Positions 43,870 through 54,611 of a stretch of DNA of 64,000 nt are shown one piece after another. The position numbers and the translations under genes were made by a program. Every line of letters starts with the position of its first letter. The first letter of the stretch is position 1. Source of the stretch: Clostridiales bacterium (GTDB taxonomy: Bacteria; Bacillota; Clostridia; Oscillospirales; Ruminococcaceae). The stretch is from contig QAMM01000002.1 of the NCBI GenBank assembly GCA_003150405.1, forward strand, positions 141,433-205,432. The letters are read 5' to 3'. The notes below the pieces were generated by a model, which made no database searches, was not told where the DNA came from, and was given only the letters and a program-made list of their open reading frames with translations.

Positions 43870-44622
43870 TTACTGGTTTATCCAGTAGATTTGTGCCGAA
43901 AGCTCTCGCTCCGCCGCCCGCAGCTTATCCCGCAGTTCAGATACATTCGGCAGAAGGGATTCCATCAGCCGCCAAAACCGCACCGAATGGTTGTGCTCAA
44001 CGGTATGGCATAATTCATGCAGAAGGACATAATCAACACAATCTACCGGCAGGAACATCAAATAACAGGACAGGCGAATGTCATTTCGTCCGGTGCAGCT
44101 TCCCCAACGGGTCGCAGCATGGCCAACCTTTGCCGACCGGTACCGCAGCCCCGTGCGATCCGAAAGCTGCCGCAGCCGGTTGGGCAGGTACCGTTCTGCC
44201 TCGTCCCGGACATACACCTTGAAACATTGGCGGCGCTGCCCTTCCTCCTCCGGCAGGATGCACCGGTTCTCCGCAAAGGAAACTACATTGGCATTGCCAA
44301 ACTCTACCCGGTAGGGCACGCCTTTCCAATACACCGTTTGCCCTTCTCCGGCGTGGTAGCTTTCCCGCAGCTCCTGCTTTAAGCGCACCGTTTCCAGATG
44401 TGTGAGAATCCAGTGCTGTTTTGCACGAACAAACGCTGCAATGTCCCAGGCGGGCATCCGCAGAGGTGCACGCACCTCGACTACCCCATCCGGCAGGATG
44501 TAGATTGCTGCCGTCCGGCGCTTGGAACGTACCAGGCGGCAGGGAATCTGCTCCGGGATAACATCACAGAAAAGCCCCACATCGTGGGGCTCTTTCTCCT
44601 GTAAAGGTTGTTTGCTTTTCAT
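43870..44622 (-). CDS. YgjP-like (SprT/WLM-type) zinc metallopeptidase
   Basis: A 250-aa protein of the M48-related YgjP family (DUF45). It has RWGSC in the middle (TRWGSCTGRNDIRLSCYLMFLP) and the zinc site HELCHTVEHNHSVRFW (HExxH plus a downstream His). The substrate is unknown. It starts 11 nt after the GH51 copy 2 stop, with AAGG upstream, so it is probably read from the same transcript. Confidence 0.88.
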   Translation of the reverse strand: MKSKQPLQEKEPHDVGLFCDVIPEQIPCRLVRSKRRTAAIYILPDGVVEVRAPLRMPAWDIAAFVRAKQHWILTHLETVRLKQELRESYHAGEGQTVYWKGVPYRVEFGNANVVSFAENRCILPEEEGQRRQCFKVYVRDEAERYLPNRLRQLSDRTGLRYRSAKVGHAATRWGSCTGRNDIRLSCYLMFLPVDCVDYVLLHELCHTVEHNHSVRFWRLMESLLPNVSELRDKLRAAERELSAQIYWINQ

Positions 44623-44633
44623 GCAGACACGCC

Positions 44634-46441
<1,808 letters not shown>

Positions 46442-47380
46442 TCATTGCTGTGCTAAGAATCGGGTAATTTCCTCTTCCTCCGGAATTGCCGGAATGCCGC
46501 CGTACTGGGTGGCGCAGAGCGAGCCCGCCGTGCAGGCGAACCGCATCAGCTCCGGAAGCCCATCCGGGTGCAAATCAAATCCGTTTCGGATAAGCTGGGA
46601 TAGCAGCGCCCCGGTAAATACATCGCCGGAGCCAGTCGTATCCACCACCTGGACATTTGGCGCGGAAACATAACCGGACGTCTCTGCCGTTTTGTAGTAG
46701 CAGCCCTTCGGCCCCATGGTCACGACGACCAGCTTCATTCCCTGGCGCAGGAGCCAGTCCGCTCCCTGCACTTCGTCGGGATACGGGGTCAGCAGCTCCA
46801 CCTCGTTGTCCGAGAGTTTCATAAAATCCACCTGATTTAAAGGGAGCATCATCATCTGTTTGGCATGCTCCACATCGTCCCAGAGCGCCGGGCGCCAGTT
46901 GGGGTCGTAGGAAATAAACGCGCCCGCTTCCTTTGCAATCTGGATGGCCTCCAGCGTTGCACTGCGCGCCGGTTCGTCGGTCAGCGAAAGCGAGCCGACA
47001 TGCAGCACCTTACAGCTTTGAAGCAGCGCGGTATCCAACTCACCCGGTTCCAGCAGGGTATCCGCTGAATGGTTGCGGCAGAAGGTAAAGCTGCGGTCGC
47101 CGTTCGGCGCCAGATGCACAAACGCAAGGGTGGTATGTATCCTGCTGCGCAGAATCGCACCCGTTTCCACGCCATTTTGCCGTAAGGTATTCACCAACAA
47201 GGTGCCAAACTGGTCTTCCCCCACCTTGCCGATGAACGCCGTTTTGCAGCCGGCTTTTGCCGCCATCACCAACACATTGGCGGGTGCACCGCCTGGATGT
47301 GCAGTAAAGGTATATTCCGCGCCCGACGGTGTGAAGTCAATGAGCAGCTCGCCAAGTGCTGCCAGATCGATTCGCTTCAC
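46442..47380 (-). CDS. PfkB-family carbohydrate kinase (fructokinase-like)
   Basis: Phosphorylates a sugar with ATP. The 312-aa protein has ALGELLIDFTP, the PfkB substrate motif GGAPANVLVMAAK and the C-terminal signature DTTGSGDVFTGALL with the catalytic Asp. This is the fructokinase/2-keto-3-deoxygluconate kinase group; the exact sugar is unknown. It starts at a GTG that shares four bases (GTGA) with the GH95 stop, so the kinase is translationally coupled to a fucosidase-type hydrolase. Confidence 0.88.
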   Translation of the reverse strand: MKRIDLAALGELLIDFTPSGAEYTFTAHPGGAPANVLVMAAKAGCKTAFIGKVGEDQFGTLLVNTLRQNGVETGAILRSRIHTTLAFVHLAPNGDRSFTFCRNHSADTLLEPGELDTALLQSCKVLHVGSLSLTDEPARSATLEAIQIAKEAGAFISYDPNWRPALWDDVEHAKQMMMLPLNQVDFMKLSDNEVELLTPYPDEVQGADWLLRQGMKLVVVTMGPKGCYYKTAETSGYVSAPNVQVVDTTGSGDVFTGALLSQLIRNGFDLHPDGLPELMRFACTAGSLCATQYGGIPAIPEEEEITRFLAQQ

Positions 47381-49644
47381 TTCACATCTGCCCCAATCAT
47401 AGTATAATCGCTGCCGCAGTGATTGATCACATGGCATTCGGTCACCTTGCCGTCGTCCCATGCAAAATCAAGCTCAAAACCGCCGCGCGCCCGCACCCCT
47501 TTCAGACGGCCCTTTGGCCACGCCTTGGGCAGGTTCGGCAGCAGCTCAATTTCGTAAGAAACAATTTTACCGCTTTCGTCGGTGACTTGCCGGGATTCCA
47601 CCAGCGCCTCCAGCATTAAGGCTGGGAAGCCGCCGCTGATATCAGCGTTGAAAATGCTCGGTCCCATATCGTGGGAGGAAGCAAAGATGTTAAAATAATT
47701 GTTCTGTGCCATGACGCACATCAGCTTCCAAACCGTTGCAGAATCCCGCAGGTGGGCGGCGGCAAAGGCCATTTGAATGTTGCCGAAGGCCATTTCCCCC
47801 TTTTCCTTCTCCTTGAATTTCATGCGGTATTCATACGCCTTTTCGCAGGCGTCGTAGAGCGCCTGATTCTCCCGTATTTCTTTCGGGATGCCGTAGTACA
47901 GCATATACAGGTGGGAGGAATGCCGGTGATCGTACCGGTCCTTGAGCAAGGGGGTCGCCCACTCCTTGAGCGCGCCATCCTCGTTGATGAGATAAGGCGG
48001 CATTTTATCGAGCATCCGCTGCCATTTCGGAATGCTTTCCGCTTCCAGCCCCAGTGTTTTGCAGCCTTCGATGAGGTTCGAGAACAGCTCGGTCGCAACG
48101 GCGATGTCCATCGTCGCATTGATGCAAGCCTGCGCTTCGCTCCCCTCCGGATTATTCTCCGGCGAGTAGGAGGGGCTAAACAGCCAGCGGCCGTTTTCAT
48201 CTTCAATCAAGAAGTCCTCATAGAACAGGGCGCACTCCTTCATGTAGGGCAGCGCGTGATTTACAAAAAAGTCCCGGTCGCCGCTGTAAAGGTAATAATC
48301 GTAGAAAAAGTGGGCGTTCCAAGCAGCACCCGCCGTCCAGAAAGTCATGCACCAGCGCGGCCCGAAGTGGTTGAGCAGGCCGTGCTTGCCGCCGCGTGCG
48401 GCGAGCATCTGCCCGCGGCAGCCGTAAAGACGCTCCGCGTTGACGCGGTTATCCGGGACAAGCTCCTCCTCAAAGTTTATAAAGCTGTCCATTGCCTCAA
48501 ACATGTTGCCGGGCAGCGCGGCAAGGACAGCGGTCTGTATATTTCCATTCTGGGTGTAGTCAGCCGACCAGTAAACATGATCGGTCCCGGTCCAGATCCC
48601 CTGCAAATTCGGCGGCGTTTCCCCGCTTGAACAAAGGATTTCATACCGCCCTGCATCAAAAATGCGCTTGAAAAAGCCGTTGGGCGGCGGGGTCCCCTCG
48701 TTCCGGGAGCGCGCCCACAGCTCTTCTGCAAGCTGTTCGTCGCTCTCCGGGTCATCCAAATCCAGCTCAATACGGTTGTAGACCGTCCCATGAACCTCAG
48801 CGTGGCGGCTGAGCAGTTCATCAAAATCCGGTTCAAGCCCTGCAAAAGCGGATGCGGCGCAAACCTCCGGCTCCTTCATATTTTCACAGGTCACAACGTT
48901 GAAATACAGCACCGCTTCGGTGAGGCCAGTTATCCGGATTCCCTCCGCAGCCTGTTTCATCACACCGTCGGTTTTGGCAACTTTTGCGGCGCAGCGGTAA
49001 CCGTAATCCACCGTTTGAAAGCGGCCGTCGTAAAAAATGGTATCCCCTTTGACCGCAACAACCGGCTCCGCGTGGTTTTGGGTATAGCCGATTTCCCACC
49101 ACATGTTCGGTTCATCGGTTTCGATGAGCTTGTGCAGGCGCACCAAAACATTCACAGGGCGTTCCGCACGGAGGCGCATTACCGCAATGCGATCCGGACG
49201 CGAGACAAACACCTCCCGCATGACCTGCCCGCCGTCCAGCATAAATGCCGTGGTGGAAAGGCCATTTTCAAAGTTGAGGGATTTGCGGTAATCCTCCGGT
49301 TCGCCCTCTGCTTCCAAATTCACGGCCAGAGTACAGGCCGCCATAAACGGGTCGGTCCAGTACATGGTGCTTTTATAGCCTTCATCAAACCCCTGCTGTA
49401 CCACAAAATCCGCCGCTTCCTGGTACTTGCCCTCCGCCAAAAGCGCACGGATTTGCCCCAGCGTTTTTGCCGTATGCACTGGCAAACGCGGCTTATGCAG
49501 CGGTGCAAACAGCCGTTCGTGGGTAAAAATGACCCGTTCGTGAAGGGGTTCCCCCATCACCAGCGCGCCAATGGTGCCGTTGCCGCAGAGCATTCCTTCT
49601 TCCCAGCGGGTTGCGCGCAGTCTGCTTTCATAACCTTTGTCCAT
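47377..49644 (-). CDS. Glycoside hydrolase family 95 (alpha-L-fucosidase / alpha-L-galactosidase)
   Basis: A 755-aa cytoplasmic enzyme. It opens with RWEEGMLCGNGTIGALVMG, shows PNLQGIWTG and the GH95 catalytic segment SPSYSPENNPEG carrying the general-acid Glu, and later DHRHSSHLYMLYYG. Members cleave alpha-1,2-fucosyl or alpha-L-galactosyl residues from xyloglucan, pectin or host glycans by inversion. GGAGAAAAAG lies before the ATG. It is followed by the coupled PfkB-type kinase. Confidence 0.9.
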   Translation of the reverse strand: MDKGYESRLRATRWEEGMLCGNGTIGALVMGEPLHERVIFTHERLFAPLHKPRLPVHTAKTLGQIRALLAEGKYQEAADFVVQQGFDEGYKSTMYWTDPFMAACTLAVNLEAEGEPEDYRKSLNFENGLSTTAFMLDGGQVMREVFVSRPDRIAVMRLRAERPVNVLVRLHKLIETDEPNMWWEIGYTQNHAEPVVAVKGDTIFYDGRFQTVDYGYRCAAKVAKTDGVMKQAAEGIRITGLTEAVLYFNVVTCENMKEPEVCAASAFAGLEPDFDELLSRHAEVHGTVYNRIELDLDDPESDEQLAEELWARSRNEGTPPPNGFFKRIFDAGRYEILCSSGETPPNLQGIWTGTDHVYWSADYTQNGNIQTAVLAALPGNMFEAMDSFINFEEELVPDNRVNAERLYGCRGQMLAARGGKHGLLNHFGPRWCMTFWTAGAAWNAHFFYDYYLYSGDRDFFVNHALPYMKECALFYEDFLIEDENGRWLFSPSYSPENNPEGSEAQACINATMDIAVATELFSNLIEGCKTLGLEAESIPKWQRMLDKMPPYLINEDGALKEWATPLLKDRYDHRHSSHLYMLYYGIPKEIRENQALYDACEKAYEYRMKFKEKEKGEMAFGNIQMAFAAAHLRDSATVWKLMCVMAQNNYFNIFASSHDMGPSIFNADISGGFPALMLEALVESRQVTDESGKIVSYEIELLPNLPKAWPKGRLKGVRARGGFELDFAWDDGKVTECHVINHCGSDYTMIGADVK

Positions 49645-49800
49645 ATTCTTTTTCTCCTATGTTGAATCAGCCGTTATTTCATTTGAATCTAAAATTATCT
49701 TAGCCGTTTCAAAAAGTACCGTCAAGGGGATTTTCAAAAATGCTCTGTTTTTTCTGTTTGCTCTAAATTGACAGCAAAACTTTGTGAAAAACGCCTAAGA

Positions 49801-49829
49801 TTGAAGTTTCTGTCCGGATGTGCTATGAT
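49801..49829 (+). promoter_or_regulatory. Promoter of the YbaK/lipoprotein operon
   Basis: TTGAAG (49801-49806), 17-nt spacer, TATGAT (49824-49829), 26 nt before the ATG. Confidence 0.7.
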
Positions 49830-49855
49830 ACCGGTATCTTATTCTCAGGAAAGAG

Positions 49856-50347
49856 ATGAAGGTCATGTCAATTGAACTCGTGCGCGATTATTTCTCCAAG
49901 TTGGGAATCGCAGATCAAATTATGGAATTTCCGGTTTCCAGCGCCACCGTAGAGCTAGCCGCGCAAGCCCTGCACTGTGAGCCTGCCCGGATTGCCAAGA
50001 CTCTTTCTTTTTACGGTAAGGAGGGCTGTTTTCTCATTGTCACAGCAGGCGATGCCAAGGTGGACAACCCAAAATTCAAACAGAAATTCGGCTTTAAGGC
50101 CAAAATGTGTTCTCCGGAGGATGTGCTCGCCATGACCGGGCACGCAGTCGGCGGGGTTTGCCCATTCGGTATTCCGGAAAATGTGCCTGTTTATACCGAC
50201 ATTTCCCTGAAACGCTTTGAAACCGTTTTTCCAGCCTGCGGCAGCAGCAACAGCGCCATTGAACTGACCTGCGACGAATTGTACCGCCTTGCCGCAAGCC
50301 GGGAATGGATTGACGTTTGCAAAGGCTGGCAGCCTTCAGACGAATGA
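49856..50347 (+). CDS. YbaK/EbsC family aminoacyl-tRNA deacylase-like protein
   Basis: A 163-aa single-domain protein of the YbaK/ProX group, which edits mischarged tRNAs (such as Cys- or Ala-tRNA-Pro). It has the CEPARIAKTLSF segment carrying the conserved Lys, TAGDAKVDNPKFK and a GHAVGGVCPFG loop. The start at 49856 has AGGA 5 nt upstream; an in-frame ATG at 49865 is possible. The stop overlaps the next start (ATGA). Confidence 0.9.
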   Translation: MKVMSIELVRDYFSKLGIADQIMEFPVSSATVELAAQALHCEPARIAKTLSFYGKEGCFLIVTAGDAKVDNPKFKQKFGFKAKMCSPEDVLAMTGHAVGGVCPFGIPENVPVYTDISLKRFETVFPACGSSNSAIELTCDELYRLAASREWIDVCKGWQPSDE

Positions 50348-50778
50348 AAGGAGCCGTTATAAAACAAAAACGATTGATCCCAATCATAGCACTTCTCCTG
50401 TTATTTTCCTCCTGTGCGTTTGGTCCGGGGGCGCAGGACTGGAAGCTGCCGCTTTCCAACCGATACGAAATGTGGCGTATCAACAGCGAAGAAATCGTCA
50501 TCGGTCATGCAGATGGTAACGGCGGCCTTGAGACAGTTATTGAATCCAAGGTTACCCAATATTTTACGAGCGATTCCTATGTTGCCGCCGTTCAACAAAA
50601 CGGCAATGAAGAAACAGCTCAGACGTTCTACTATCTTCTCAACACAGCGGACGGCGCCTTGGCCGGCCCGTTTTCTTCGGAGCAGGAACTAATCGACTAC
50701 GGCCGTACAATTGGCCTCTCTCCACAGGAGTGGATTGCCACAACGCCCGCGCCTGACGGCGCTGTTTACGACTTCTAA
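50344..50778 (+). CDS. Small lipoprotein, possibly DUF3997-like
   Basis: A 144-aa product with a signal peptide and lipobox (IIALLLLFSSC). The mature part begins DWKLPLSNRYEMWRINSEEIVIG and ends in a segment with YYLLNTADGALAGPFSS. The pattern vaguely recalls DUF3997 lipoproteins, but I am not certain. The ATG at 50344 sits in the YbaK stop (ATGA), so a membrane-anchored lipoprotein is translationally coupled to a tRNA-editing protein. The frame is open to 50317. Confidence 0.65.
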   Translation: MKGAVIKQKRLIPIIALLLLFSSCAFGPGAQDWKLPLSNRYEMWRINSEEIVIGHADGNGGLETVIESKVTQYFTSDSYVAAVQQNGNEETAQTFYYLLNTADGALAGPFSSEQELIDYGRTIGLSPQEWIATTPAPDGAVYDF

Positions 50779-50912
50779 ATGGATGTTTGTGTTCCCATAC
50801 AGCGCGTTTTTGTTTTATGTTATACTGCATTGTCCGCACACAATCAGACCCTTCAAAACACAGAAATCCGACCTGGTATCAGTCAAACCATTTTACCATA
50901 ACAAACAAAACA

Positions 50913-50939
50913 GGAGCAGGCGATTTTCCCACCCGCTCC
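50913..50939. terminator. Terminator between lipoprotein and FNT genes
   Basis: Stem GGAGCAGG / CCCGCTCC with T-rich tails on both strands (one mismatch on plus, a G-U pair on minus), between converging genes. Confidence 0.55.
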
Positions 50940-51051
50940 CGTTTTCATTTTTTCTTAGTCTGCCGCAGCAAAAAATGTTTCTTCCGCGGCTGGCACATCA
51001 ATTTTTCCATGCTTTACCGTCAACAACGTTTTGCCAGGCATACTTTTACGG

Positions 51052-51708
51052 CTATGCTTCTTCCCCCGTCTTTGTCCGGCGAATTGCCTTTTTAAGCAGT
51101 GGAAGGACAAACGCTCCTGCCGCATTGCCAAGTGACATGACAACCAAATAGCCTGCTGTTTTCAGCCCCCACGCCTGCCCGGCCGTAAAGTAGAACATAT
51201 TGGCCACACAGTGTTCGAACCCGCAAAGGATAAACACCATCACCGGCAAAAAGATGGCAAGGTGTTTCTGCAAACTGCTCTTTCCGTTTTTGTAGTTGTC
51301 CGCGGCGACAAACATCAGCATGCCACAGAACATGGACAAAAGAAAAATGCTGAGCAAATGATCTTCCAATTTTACGGCACAAAGTTCCGCCGCCTTCTCA
51401 GATATGGAAGCAATCCGGGTTGCAAGCACCCCAAAACCGGTCAGCAATGCCCCGGCAAGGTTCCCCAGCCAGATGACACCCAAATCCGCCCAATACCGCG
51501 GGCCGTTTTCCACCGCATACCCCACTTTTCCGGTGAACAGAAAAAACTGGTATGAAAAGATGAGAAACAGGCCAATGCCAAACAAAAACGAACCAACGTA
51601 TTTGTTGTCCACGCTGAGGTACAACACCCCGCCAACCGCAATTAGCATTCCAGCGGGAACCGCCTTGAGAAACACATTTAACATTCCGCGCACGCAATCC
51701 CATCCCAT
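51052..51708 (-). CDS. Formate/nitrite transporter (FNT) family channel
   Basis: A 218-aa polytopic membrane protein with about six helices. The FNT repeats are visible as VIWLGNLAGALLTGFG and VVMSLGNAAGAFVLP, and the selectivity region as CGFEHCVANMFYF. FNT channels move formate, nitrite, hydrosulfide or lactate with a proton. The length is at the short end of the family (commonly 250-280 aa). The start is uncertain: no strong ribosome site precedes the ATG at 51708, and a GTG or ATG a few codons later is possible. Confidence 0.82.
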   Translation of the reverse strand: MGWDCVRGMLNVFLKAVPAGMLIAVGGVLYLSVDNKYVGSFLFGIGLFLIFSYQFFLFTGKVGYAVENGPRYWADLGVIWLGNLAGALLTGFGVLATRIASISEKAAELCAVKLEDHLLSIFLLSMFCGMLMFVAADNYKNGKSSLQKHLAIFLPVMVFILCGFEHCVANMFYFTAGQAWGLKTAGYLVVMSLGNAAGAFVLPLLKKAIRRTKTGEEA

Positions 51709-51813
51709 TCGCTAGCAAGATGAAAACGCTCGTCCCAGCGCCGCATAAACAGCCGGACGGGCGTTTCCCTTTTTCGACTTTATTCTACCACATTGGAGCC
51801 GGGTTGAAAAGCT

Positions 51814-52158
51814 TTATTTGCCGCCGGAGCTTTCTTCCAAATCCAGGCGGATAAGAGAACTGTCCCAACAATACCGTTTCAGGTTAACAAAGCCGTCCTC
51901 CACTACGACCCCTTCGCCCTCCAGCAGCCGCTGTTGGGCGTCGGTACCACCAAAAGCAAAGGCTGGGGCCAACCTGCCCTCACGGTTGACCACCCGGTGG
52001 CAGGGGATCACACCCGGCATAGGATTGACATGCAGCGCATAGCCCACCACGCGGGAGGCGCGCGGGCTCCCCGCTAAAAGAGCGATCTGCCCATAGGTTG
52101 CGACTTTTCCTTTCGGAATCAGCGCAACGGCTTTGTAAACCCGTTCGTAAAAGGTCAC
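51814..52158 (-). CDS. MGMT-family alkyltransferase-like protein
   Basis: A 114-aa protein consisting only of the DNA-binding/active-site domain of O6-alkylguanine-DNA alkyltransferases: GKVATYGQIALLAGSPRASRVVGYAL and MPGVIPCHRVVNREG. The alkyl-acceptor Cys of PCHRV is kept, unlike alkyltransferase-like proteins with Trp there. It starts at a GTG overlapping the gntR stop (GTGA) with GGAGG upstream, so it is the third gene of the Re-citrate synthase operon. Confidence 0.88.
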   Translation of the reverse strand: MTFYERVYKAVALIPKGKVATYGQIALLAGSPRASRVVGYALHVNPMPGVIPCHRVVNREGRLAPAFAFGGTDAQQRLLEGEGVVVEDGFVNLKRYCWDSSLIRLDLEESSGGK

Positions 52159-52832
52159 TCCGCATCCTCCTTGTTTCGCAGCAAGGTTGTAAGCAGGTTG
52201 TCCCGCGCTTTGCAAATATGCTCCACCATCAGCACGGCCGCCTGCCGCGCATTTCGCGCGGCAAGCGCCTCCACAATTTCGCGGTGTTCCGCCACCGCTT
52301 TAAGCGCCCGTCCGGAACGTTTGAACGAAACCGAACGCGCATGCCGGATGTAGTGATGAAACCCCGTGAGCATGTGCTCCAGCGGCCGACTGCCGCTTGC
52401 GCGGTAAATGGCTTCATGAAAAGTACCGTCCAGCTCGCAGAGCTTTTCCAAATCCCCGCGGGTGGCATAAAATTCCTGCAATGCAACCAGTTCCCGCAGT
52501 TCCGCAAGTGCCGCATCGGTCATGGATTCCGCCGCCCAACGCACCGCCAAATCCTCAATACGGGTTCGGATTACATAGATATCCTCAATGTCCTTTTCAG
52601 TGACGCCCACAACAACAGCACCTTTGTTTGGCACCGTGCGCACCAATCCTTCCAGTTCAAGCTGGCGCAGCGCCTCCCGCACCGGAGTACGGCTGACACC
52701 CAGCTCCTTGGAAAGTCGGCTTTCGGTCAGGTTTTCCCCACTTTTCAATTCTCCGCCAAGGATAGCGTGCTCAATTTCTTCAAACACCCGGATATGCAGC
52801 GTACTTCCGGACGTATTTTCTAATGGTTTCAT
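52155..52832 (-). CDS. GntR family transcriptional regulator (FCD/FadR subfamily)
   Basis: A 225-aa regulator with an N-terminal winged helix (GENLTESRLSKELGVSRTPVREALRQLELEGLV) and a C-terminal FCD ligand-binding domain. Likely metal-binding residues include DGTFHEAIY and a late HREIVEAL. FCD proteins usually sense small carboxylic acids or their CoA esters. It lies 12 nt after the citrate-synthase-type gene, and the operon promoter carries a 22-bp palindrome of GntR type. Autoregulation in response to a citrate-cycle metabolite is a reasonable inference. Confidence 0.92.
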   Translation of the reverse strand: MKPLENTSGSTLHIRVFEEIEHAILGGELKSGENLTESRLSKELGVSRTPVREALRQLELEGLVRTVPNKGAVVVGVTEKDIEDIYVIRTRIEDLAVRWAAESMTDAALAELRELVALQEFYATRGDLEKLCELDGTFHEAIYRASGSRPLEHMLTGFHHYIRHARSVSFKRSGRALKAVAEHREIVEALAARNARQAAVLMVEHICKARDNLLTTLLRNKEDAE

Positions 52833-52844
52833 CGGCAGCCTCCA

Positions 52845-54242
52845 CTACTCGGCATGGCGGCCCCGTTTATACTGCTTATGCAGTGCTGGCGCAAACCGTT
52901 TGACCAGGCCGACCAGTTCTTCGTCGCTGATAACGGTTTGGCGTTCCGCCGCATACTCTGCATCCACCCATTCTTTGATTTTACCCACCAGCTCAGAATG
53001 TTTGTCTACCTTTGCCTCGTCGGGCAGGCGGTAAAACTGGTTAATCCAGAAGGCGATGCCCGCTAGGCCGGAGACGTTGCTCACCGAAACGATTGCAGGG
53101 CGGTTTAAAATCTTACCGGTATCAAAAATATTATAGATCTCTTCATCTTTCAAGAGCCCATCCGCGTGAATACCTGCCCGGGTAACGTTGAAATTTTGCC
53201 CGACAAACGGGGTCATCGGCGGAATGTCGTAACCAATTTCACTTTGGTAATAATCCGCAAGATCGGTAATAGCGGAGAGATCCATGCCGTCGGTCGTTCC
53301 TTTGAGGGACGCATAATGAATCGCCATTGCCTCCAATGGCACATTGCCGGTGCGCTCCCCAATACCAAAGAGCGAACAGTTGACGGCACAGGCGCCAAAC
53401 AGCCAAGCGGTAGCAGCATTGGCAACTCCCATATAAAAGTCATTGTGGCCATGCCATTCCAGCATCTCCGGCGGTACTTCGGAATAATGCTGCAAACCAT
53501 ATATAATCCCCGGCACGCTGCGCGGCAGAGAAACACCGGTGTAAGGCACGCCATAGCCCATCGTATCACAGGCGCGGATCTTAATTGGGATATCCGCACT
53601 CTGAGACATCTCCATCAGCGCGTTGGTAAACGGCACCACAAAGCCGTAAAAATCGGCGCGGGTAATATCCTCAAAATGGCAACGCGGGCGCAGACCCGCC
53701 TCAATGGCGTCTGCCACCACTGAAAGGTAGTGCTCCAATGCCTGTTTACGGGTCATTTTCAGCTTGTTGAAGATGTGATAATCCGAACAGCTCACCAGAA
53801 TTCCAGTTTCTTTGATGCCAATGTCCTTAACCAGTTTAAAATCCTCTTTGCTGGCGCGGATCCAGGTGGTGATTTCTGGGAATTCGAAGCCCAAATCCAT
53901 ACATTGTTTGAGCGCTTCGCGGTCCTTTTCGCTGTAGACAAAAAATTCCGTCTGTCGGATAATCCCTTTTGGCCCGCCCAAGCGGTGCAGCAGTTTATAG
54001 ATCTCCACCATCTGCTCCACGGTGTACGGCGCACGGGACTGCTGGCCGTCGCGGAAGGTGGTGTCGGTAATCCAAATATCCTCCTGCATATTCATCGGCA
54101 CACGGCGATTGTTGAAAGGAGTCTTTGGTATTTCATCATAAGGGAACATATCGCGGAACAGACGTGGTTCCTTAATATCCTGTAAAGTATAGCGGTAGGT
54201 TTTTTCTTCAAGCAGGTTTGATTTTGGATTGATTTCAATCAT
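52845..54242 (-). CDS. Re-citrate synthase (HMGL-like family)
   Basis: The 465-aa protein belongs to the HMG-CoA lyase-like/isopropylmalate synthase superfamily, with DTTFRDGQQ near residue 60, LEWHGHNDFYMG and IGERTGNVPLE. The N-terminus (INPKSNLLEE, then PYDEIPKTPFNNRRVPMN) and LHRLGGPKGIIRQTEFF follow the clostridial Re-citrate synthase described in Clostridium kluyveri. Isopropylmalate or homocitrate synthases differ there, but a different acyl-acceptor cannot be excluded. The ATG at 54242 follows GAGGGAG; the frame is open to 54290. It leads an operon with gntR and an alkyltransferase. Confidence 0.78.
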   Translation of the reverse strand: MIEINPKSNLLEEKTYRYTLQDIKEPRLFRDMFPYDEIPKTPFNNRRVPMNMQEDIWITDTTFRDGQQSRAPYTVEQMVEIYKLLHRLGGPKGIIRQTEFFVYSEKDREALKQCMDLGFEFPEITTWIRASKEDFKLVKDIGIKETGILVSCSDYHIFNKLKMTRKQALEHYLSVVADAIEAGLRPRCHFEDITRADFYGFVVPFTNALMEMSQSADIPIKIRACDTMGYGVPYTGVSLPRSVPGIIYGLQHYSEVPPEMLEWHGHNDFYMGVANAATAWLFGACAVNCSLFGIGERTGNVPLEAMAIHYASLKGTTDGMDLSAITDLADYYQSEIGYDIPPMTPFVGQNFNVTRAGIHADGLLKDEEIYNIFDTGKILNRPAIVSVSNVSGLAGIAFWINQFYRLPDEAKVDKHSELVGKIKEWVDAEYAAERQTVISDEELVGLVKRFAPALHKQYKRGRHAE

Positions 54243-54274
54243 AGCTGTCTCCCTCTTTTCCATTTTCTTAATTT

Positions 54275-54296
54275 GTATAATTGTATACAATTATAC
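54275..54296. promoter_or_regulatory. 22-bp perfect palindrome, likely GntR operator
   Basis: Half-site GTATAATTGTA repeated as its exact reverse complement, centred on TTGTATACAA, a core seen in FCD-GntR operators. It lies about 7-28 nt downstream of the predicted transcription start, so binding would block elongation. Confidence 0.75.
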
Positions 54297-54309
54297 GATT
54301 TATAACATC

Positions 54310-54338
54310 ATTATATTCTTTTGCAGGATGATTGTCAA
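54310..54338 (-). promoter_or_regulatory. Consensus promoter of the Re-citrate synthase operon
   Basis: Minus strand TTGACA (54333-54338), 17-nt spacer, TATAAT (54310-54315): a perfect sigma-A consensus. Such a strong promoter with an adjacent operator suggests tight repression. The rest of the 54243-54545 gap shows no gene. Confidence 0.9.
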
Positions 54339-54545
54339 TAAAATTGCAGAATTGTTTTTGATTTTCTTTTTCAGAGCACTTTACGAGAACAAAGCGAATA
54401 TTTATCACTCCTTAAAATTCACCTCTAAAATCTTTTTGCAGTATACGGCTATTTCCTTGAACCCTCACACCTCGTCAAATTTGTGAACCCATTGATTACG
54501 TGATTCATCATAAAACAAAAATACATCGAATGGCACGCAGTAAAA

Positions 54546-54572
54546 GGCGGCAGGGCAAATTACCCTGCCGCC
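54546..54572 (-). terminator. Terminator after the DUF3267 gene
   Basis: 10-bp stem GGCGGCAGGG / CCCTGCCGCC followed on the minus strand by TTTTA, 40 nt past the stop. Confidence 0.75.
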
Positions 54573-54611
54573 AGCACACCGAAAACAGCGGTATCCCCAT
54601 TTTGAGCTGGA

